Shown here piece by piece: positions 59,836-64,000 of a stretch of DNA of 64,000 nt. The position numbers and the translations under genes were made by a program. Each line of letters begins with the position of its first letter. Positions within the stretch are counted from its first letter, which is position 1. This stretch comes from Boswellia sacra (lineage: Eukaryota > Streptophyta > Magnoliopsida > Sapindales > Burseraceae). Below the pieces are notes generated by a model that was not told where the DNA came from, did no database searches, and worked only from the letters and a program-made list of their open reading frames with translations. The stretch is from NCBI GenBank assembly GCA_013180625.2, contig SNVD02012988.1, forward strand, positions 1-64,000, read 5' to 3'.

Positions 59836-60822
59836 GTGAGTGAAAATAGGAGAAAATTAGAGAACACCTCGTAAAATGCTGGAGAACACATCTCTATCTT
59901 CTTCCCTGACTCGCTCGGCGAAGCCACAATGAAGCTCTGCCTAGTCAAGAAGGGAGCGAGAGCTGGAGCTGAGGCCACGGTAGCTGCAGCGAAGGTAGCA
60001 GTAGAAGAAAAGAATTGTGAAATCGGAAGATAAAGATAAGAGAGACATTAGGGCTAGGGTTGTTTCATTTTCTTTATATAGAATTGTGAAATTCCAAGAA
60101 ATCCATGTCTATTAAAAATTGTCAAAATCATCTCCCTGTTCAGTCCATATATTTCAAACTTTTTCATTTACACCATTAGACTAACTTTTTATAATTTTTA
60201 GAGCATTAAATGTTTTAATTTAATTTTTAAAACGAATTATAATGATTTTTTTGCATATTCAAAATGCTATATTATTGTAAAATAATTTTTTGATATTTTT
60301 AATAGCTTAATTTTCATCAGAGTAATTAAATAATGTGATTTTCATCACTTTGAAATTAAAAAATAATTTTATTTATTTCATAAAATTTTCACATTTAAAA
60401 ATTAATTTTTCTAAAATTTAATATTTAAAAATTTATTCTTGTCAAACATATAATAATGTTATCTTCAATTTAAAGATTTTTAAAAATTATTTTTAATTTT
60501 AGATTAAAAATAAAATTATATTGTTTAATAATATTTAGATAAATTTATTGAAATTTTAAATATTATATTCACATATTTGAAAGAAAAAATGAAAAGAAAG
60601 AGGGAAATTTGAGAGGGAAAAGAAAAAATTACATTTTCACATACTTGTCAAACTTTTATAAAAATGTGATATATATTTGATTGAATAAGACAAAAAGTGA
60701 TAAATAAGATGAATTGATTAGTTTGACTTTTAAGACATAGTTAAATTTCTCACTTTTTTAAAAAAACTGTCAAATAAAAAAATTGCGAAGTGACAAATAT
60801 GCAAAAAATTTTTGTAGCGAGA

Positions 60823-61190
60823 TTTCAACAACAAGAATGGGATTCAAAGGCATCATATTTTGTTTTGACATGGATCCCAATTTTTGACAATTTTCACAAG
60901 TTTTGCAAAATGCATGTGTATCCTTAAATAAGGTGGGCCAATAAAATCCACATTGCAAGATTTTAGCAACTGTTTTTTTAGATAAGAAATGTCCTCCACA
61001 TGCTTAAGAATGATAAATGTTTATGAAACCACTTACCTCATTGTCGGATATGCATCTTCTAATTATTTGATCCGGACAATATTTGAACAGATATTGGTCA
61101 TCCCAATAAAAAATTTTTACCTCAGTAAAAAACTTTCCTTTTTCCTGAGCATTCCAATGAGGTGGCATTTCTTCTGTTGCAAGGAAATTT
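60823..61190 (-). pseudogene. Element C integrase zinc finger and RNase H-integrase linker
   Basis: The minus strand reads YLFKYCPDQIIR and [13 protein letters not shown] sequence, a HAEG/GHF-like His region near 60995, then [20 protein letters not shown] and ENCQKLGSMSKQ, followed by PLNPILVVEIS up to the E3 border. This is the HHCC domain, with stops and shifts upstream of 60958. Confidence 0.75.
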
Positions 61191-61534
61191 ACAATGTTAG
61201 CAAACCAAGATACAGCGACAACAGATAATAAAAATTCATCAGGAAGAGAGTCATTGATAGGTGAAGTTTCAATTAATGTCTCTGTCGTTAATCTTGACAG
61301 ATGGTCTGCAACAACATTGTCGGCTCCTTTCTTATCCTTTATTGTGATATCGAATTATTGGGGCAATAAGATCCATCATATCAATCTAGGCTTTGCATCC
61401 TGTTTAGACATTAAATACCTCACAGCTGCATGGTCAGTGTAAACAATCGTTGGAGAACCAATTAAATAAGATCGAAATTTGTCAAATACAAATACAACTG
61501 CAAGTAGTTCTTTTTTAATTATTGTGTAATTCAT
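61191..61534 (-). pseudogene. Element C RNase H, C-terminal part
   Basis: Below the stop at 61535 the minus strand continues with [24 protein letters not shown] RNase H sequence, then [29 protein letters not shown] and DSLPDEFLLSVVAVSWFANI, read in several frames. It matches 12720-13040 of element A. The final catalytic D appears kept (TDH), unlike in A. Confidence 0.75.
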
Positions 61535-62551
61535 TTATGCATCATTTAAAGTCCTACTTGCATAGTATATCACATAAGACTTACCTTCTTTTCTCTGTCC
61601 TAAGATAGCACCAACGGCATAGTCACTTGCATCACACATCAATTCAAAAGGCAAGAACCAATCGGGAAATTGCATAATTGGAGCAGTTGTTAAAAATCCA
61701 ATTAACTTACCAAAGATATTTTGATATTCTTGAGTCCATTCAAAAGAAGTGTCTTTTATTAAGAAGTTATAAAGAGGTTTAGATATAGCACTGAAATTTC
61801 TTATGAATCTCCTATAAAATCCAGCATGCCCTAAGAATGAACAGACCTCTTTAACTGTTTTTGGTGGAGGCAAATGGGAAATTAATTCCACTTTTGCTTT
61901 GTCCACTTCAATTGCCTTCGAAGAATGACCTAAGAGAATTCCCGAAGTGACCATATAATGACATTTTTCCCAATTCAAAATAAGACCTCTTTCTACACAC
62001 CTTTTTAGGACTTTTTCTAAGTTTTCAAGACAATTCTTAAAAGAATTTCCAAAGACATTTAAATTATCCGTCAAAACTTCTAAACAATGCTCAACCATGT
62101 CACGGAAAATGCTTAACATGCATCTTTGAAAAGTGGCTGGGGCATTACAAAGTCCAAAAGGCATTATCCTAAATGCAAAAGTGCCAAAGGGGCATGTGAA
62201 TGTGGTCTTTTCTTGGTCTTCAAGTGCAATGGGAATTTGATAATAGCCTGAGTATCTATCAAGAAAGTAGTAGTAGGGGTGCCCTACTACTCTTTCTAGA
62301 ATTTGGTCAAGGAATGGTAAGGGCAAATCGTCTTTTTTGGTGACAGCATTTAATTTTCTATAATCAATGCACATCCTCCAAATAGATGAGACTCGAGTTG
62401 ACAATGATTCACCCTTTTCATTTTTTATTACTGTAATGCTAGATTTCCTAGGTACTACTTGTGTAGGGCTTACCCACTTACTGTCAAAAATAGGGTAGAT
62501 AATTCCCACATCAAGTAGTTTGAGAACTTCAGCCCTAATGACCTCTTTCAT
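61535..62551 (-). CDS. Element C reverse transcriptase and start of RNase H (open, 338 codons)
   Basis: This is the longest open stretch of element C. It runs from MKEVIRAEVLKLLDVGIIYP through CIDYRKLNAVTKKDDLPLPF, YSGYYQIPIALEDQEKTTFT, CPFGTFAFRIMPFGLCNAPA, the connection FLGHAGFYRRFIRNF and the RNase H start CDASDYAVGAILGQRKEGK to ASRTLNDA. The catalytic box, FMDD in elements A and B, reads LTDN at residues 160-163 (about 62074-62063), so the second catalytic aspartate is Asn. The frame is open, but the enzyme would be inactive by family rules. Confidence 0.88.
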   Translation of the reverse strand: MKEVIRAEVLKLLDVGIIYPIFDSKWVSPTQVVPRKSSITVIKNEKGESLSTRVSSIWRMCIDYRKLNAVTKKDDLPLPFLDQILERVVGHPYYYFLDRYSGYYQIPIALEDQEKTTFTCPFGTFAFRIMPFGLCNAPATFQRCMLSIFRDMVEHCLEVLTDNLNVFGNSFKNCLENLEKVLKRCVERGLILNWEKCHYMVTSGILLGHSSKAIEVDKAKVELISHLPPPKTVKEVCSFLGHAGFYRRFIRNFSAISKPLYNFLIKDTSFEWTQEYQNIFGKLIGFLTTAPIMQFPDWFLPFELMCDASDYAVGAILGQRKEGKSYVIYYASRTLNDA

Positions 62552-63601
62552 GTGGGGATTTAATCTTCTTTGAAATTATTGGGATGTTTTGGCATTTTCT
62601 TCTAAATGTATTCTATGTGTACAAATCAAAGGGTTAATGCGTTTTATGTCTTTTAAAGTTTATCCAATTGCATTTTTATGCCTTTTAAATACGTGTATCA
62701 ACTTATCTTATTGCTCGCTTATGAGGGATGAAGAAATTACCACCGGATATGTCTAATTCTCCCTAAGATATGCAGGTTTTAGTCCTTCAGGTAAGGGCTT
62801 CAGTTCTAACTTGGGAGCTTCCTCTTCCTTGCTTTCATTCATTTGCTCCAATTCTTTGAATCTTGGTTTTGAGCCAATCGAGTAAAGAGCATATATAAGA
62901 AAGATCAGGCTCTAGTTCCATACTTGATTCTAATGAATTAACTAAATAAGTTTCTTAAGGGTCAGAAGAACTCCCTTTTTGGATGTGGTCTTCCACAATA
63001 GTTTCAATCATATTAGCCTCCTTAATTTCATCATCTTCTTCATGTGATTGTTTGCACTTAAAAATATTAAGTTCCAATGTCATGTTCCCGAATGATAGCT
63101 TCATGACTCCATTCTTACAATTAATCAAAGCATTAGAGGTAGCTACAAATGGACGCCCTAAAATAACAGGAATTGAATTGCATACTTCCACTGGTTGCGT
63201 GTCTAAGACGATAAAATTTACTAGATAAATGAATTTATCAACTTAAACTAACACATATTTTGCTACTCCTCTTGTACTTTAATTGATCTATCAGTAAGCA
63301 AAAGAGTCACAGAAGTCAGTTTTAACTCACCTAGATTGAGTTTTTGAAAAATCGAGTATGAAAGCAAATTCACACTAGCACCAAGATCAAGTAAAGCTTG
63401 CTCAATTTTATGGCCTCCAATAACACATGAAATTGTAGGACATCCTAGATCCTTATATTTCATTCTATTATTATTTTGAAGAATAGCACTTACTTGCTCG
63501 GTTAGAAAGGCCCTCTTTTTCACATTCAATATTCTTTTCACAGTGCACAAATCTTTCAAAAATTTTGCATAAGAAGATACCTGTTTGATCACATCTAGCA
63601 A
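62552..63601 (-). pseudogene. Element C protease and protease-RT linker
   Basis: The upstream part (63601-63263) has MLDVIKQVSSYAKFLKDLCT, VKKRAFLTEQVSAILQ and the active site ALLDLGASVNLLSYSIFQK. The next part (63191-62955) has PVILGRPFVATSNALINCKN and MKLSFGNMTLELNIF. After a gap, ELKPLPEGLKPAYL-like sequence near 62780 and HKNAIGWTLKDIKRINPLIC-like sequence near 62650 lead to RT. Stops separate the parts. Confidence 0.82.
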
Positions 63602-64000
63602 GGAAATGTTGACCTCTGCCTATTTAAAAATTTCAAAGGTTTCAGAATTGTGAGTCGGCTTCTTTTGTGTGGCCAATGCTTGAGGAAATAGAGGCACAGA
63701 TGGGGATTTGGTTTCTTCTTCGCTAGGTGTTGGTTTGGTAACCTCTTCCTGACTTTTAGAGATCGATTCTTCTTCTTTCTTATAAGGTTTAGGAATGTGT
63801 TTTTCAACAACCTTACCATTGCGAAGGGTCATGACTGATTTGGCTTGGTCCAAATAATGGTTACTTGAACTCCCTGCATTTGAGTTAGATTGATCTTTAG
63901 GGTTTTACATCTAGCAAAGAAAGGTTGACCTTTACCTATTTGAAAATTTCAAAGGTTTCAAAATTGTGAGTCGGCTTCTTTTGTGTGGCTAATGCTTGAG
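63594..64000 (-). repeat. Direct duplication of about 315 bp in element C gag
   Basis: The segment ACATCTAGCAAGGAAATG... starting at about 63593 recurs from about 63906 (ACATCTAGCAAAGAAAGG...) and runs to the window edge with few differences. Element A has this segment once. The junction is GATCTTTAGG followed by GTTTTACATC. Confidence 0.8.
63595..64000 (-). pseudogene. Element C gag, C-terminal end
   Basis: A frame from 63853 reads MDQAKSVMTLRNGKVVEKHI, PKPYKKEEESISKSQEEVTK and PLFPQALATQKKPTHNSETF, matching the Gag end of element A (9540-9780). The rest of gag lies right of the window. Confidence 0.8.

Larger units (their letters stand above)
55856..60819. mobile_element. CACTA element E3 (5.0 kb), carrier of ARF-GAP and SWIB exons
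   Basis: The left end CACTACAAGAAAATGATCAT (55856) pairs with a decayed right end whose reverse complement begins CGCTACAAAAATTTTTTGCA (60819). AGA is duplicated at 55853-55855 and 60820-60822, and joining the flanks restores the integrase reading seen in element A near 13400. The left subterminal region carries TTTGGCGGT/GCCAAATATA motifs, close to but distinct from the TTTGACGGT motif of E1. No transposase was found. AT-rich DNA without genes fills 60080-60800. Confidence 0.85.
31126..64000 (-). mobile_element. Ty3/gypsy LTR retrotransposon C, same family as element A
   Basis: On the minus strand, gag lies at the right edge, followed by protease, RT, RNase H, integrase (split by CACTA E3), ORF X, LOG-like gene, 3' noncoding region and the 3' LTR (split by CACTA E1). 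The LTR border in copia D gag is at 31126, with candidate duplication ATTGG at 31121-31125. The 5' LTR and primer site are right of the window. The layout and LOG cargo match element A segment by segment, so both descend from one cargo-carrying ancestor. Confidence 0.9.

Overview
This is nuclear DNA of a flowering plant, most likely a eudicot. It is AT-rich, its genes have short introns, and it holds plant-specific families: CYP71-type P450, NLR, Athila/Tat-like Ty3 elements, a copia element primed by initiator tRNA-Met, and CACTA elements. The species cannot be named from the sequence. I see no intact host gene. The window is a stack of mobile elements nested in one another, between remnants of an NLR gene and a small P450 cluster.

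Left stack (1-18802). Ty3/gypsy element A (+ strand) sits inside an NLR gene whose NB-ARC/LRR remainder follows at 18803-20430. A itself was hit by the right end of a CACTA element (F, 1-1525, in its 5' LTR), by a second gypsy element B (2696-8694, minus strand, TSD TTAAC) in its gag, and by an 818-bp hAT-type MITE (9865-10682, TSD AATTGAAT) just upstream of its protease region.

Middle (18803-30096). This part holds the NLR pseudogene, a protease-like relic possibly from a pararetrovirus, three decayed CYP71-type P450 copies (one split by a GC-rich foldback/TRIM-like insert at 23659-24278, TSD GGATC), AT-rich DNA without genes, and a scrap of CACTA transposase.

Right stack (30097-64000). Copia element D lies in the CACTA scrap. 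Gypsy element C (minus strand, same family as A) lies in the gag of D. A 19.3-kb CACTA element E1 (32105-51402, TSD TCT) lies in the 3' LTR of C. A 6.9-kb CACTA element E2 (34182-41109, TSD TGC) lies in a captured exon of E1. A third CACTA element E3 (55856-60819, TSD AGA) lies in the integrase of C.

Two systems stand out. First, E1 and E3 are gene-capturing CACTA elements. E1 carries minus-strand pieces of a LAZ1-like gene, callose synthase, NADP-isocitrate dehydrogenase, AUGMIN subunit 5 and an almost complete COX10, plus unidentified exons. E3 carries ARF-GAP and SWIB-domain exons. Second, the gypsy family A/C carries two non-canonical cargo segments between integrase and 3' LTR in both copies: an unknown ORF (ORF X) and an intron-less LOG-like (cytokinin riboside monophosphate phosphoribohydrolase) gene. 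The LOG cargo was therefore acquired before the copies separated, probably through an mRNA. All cargo copies seen here are broken.
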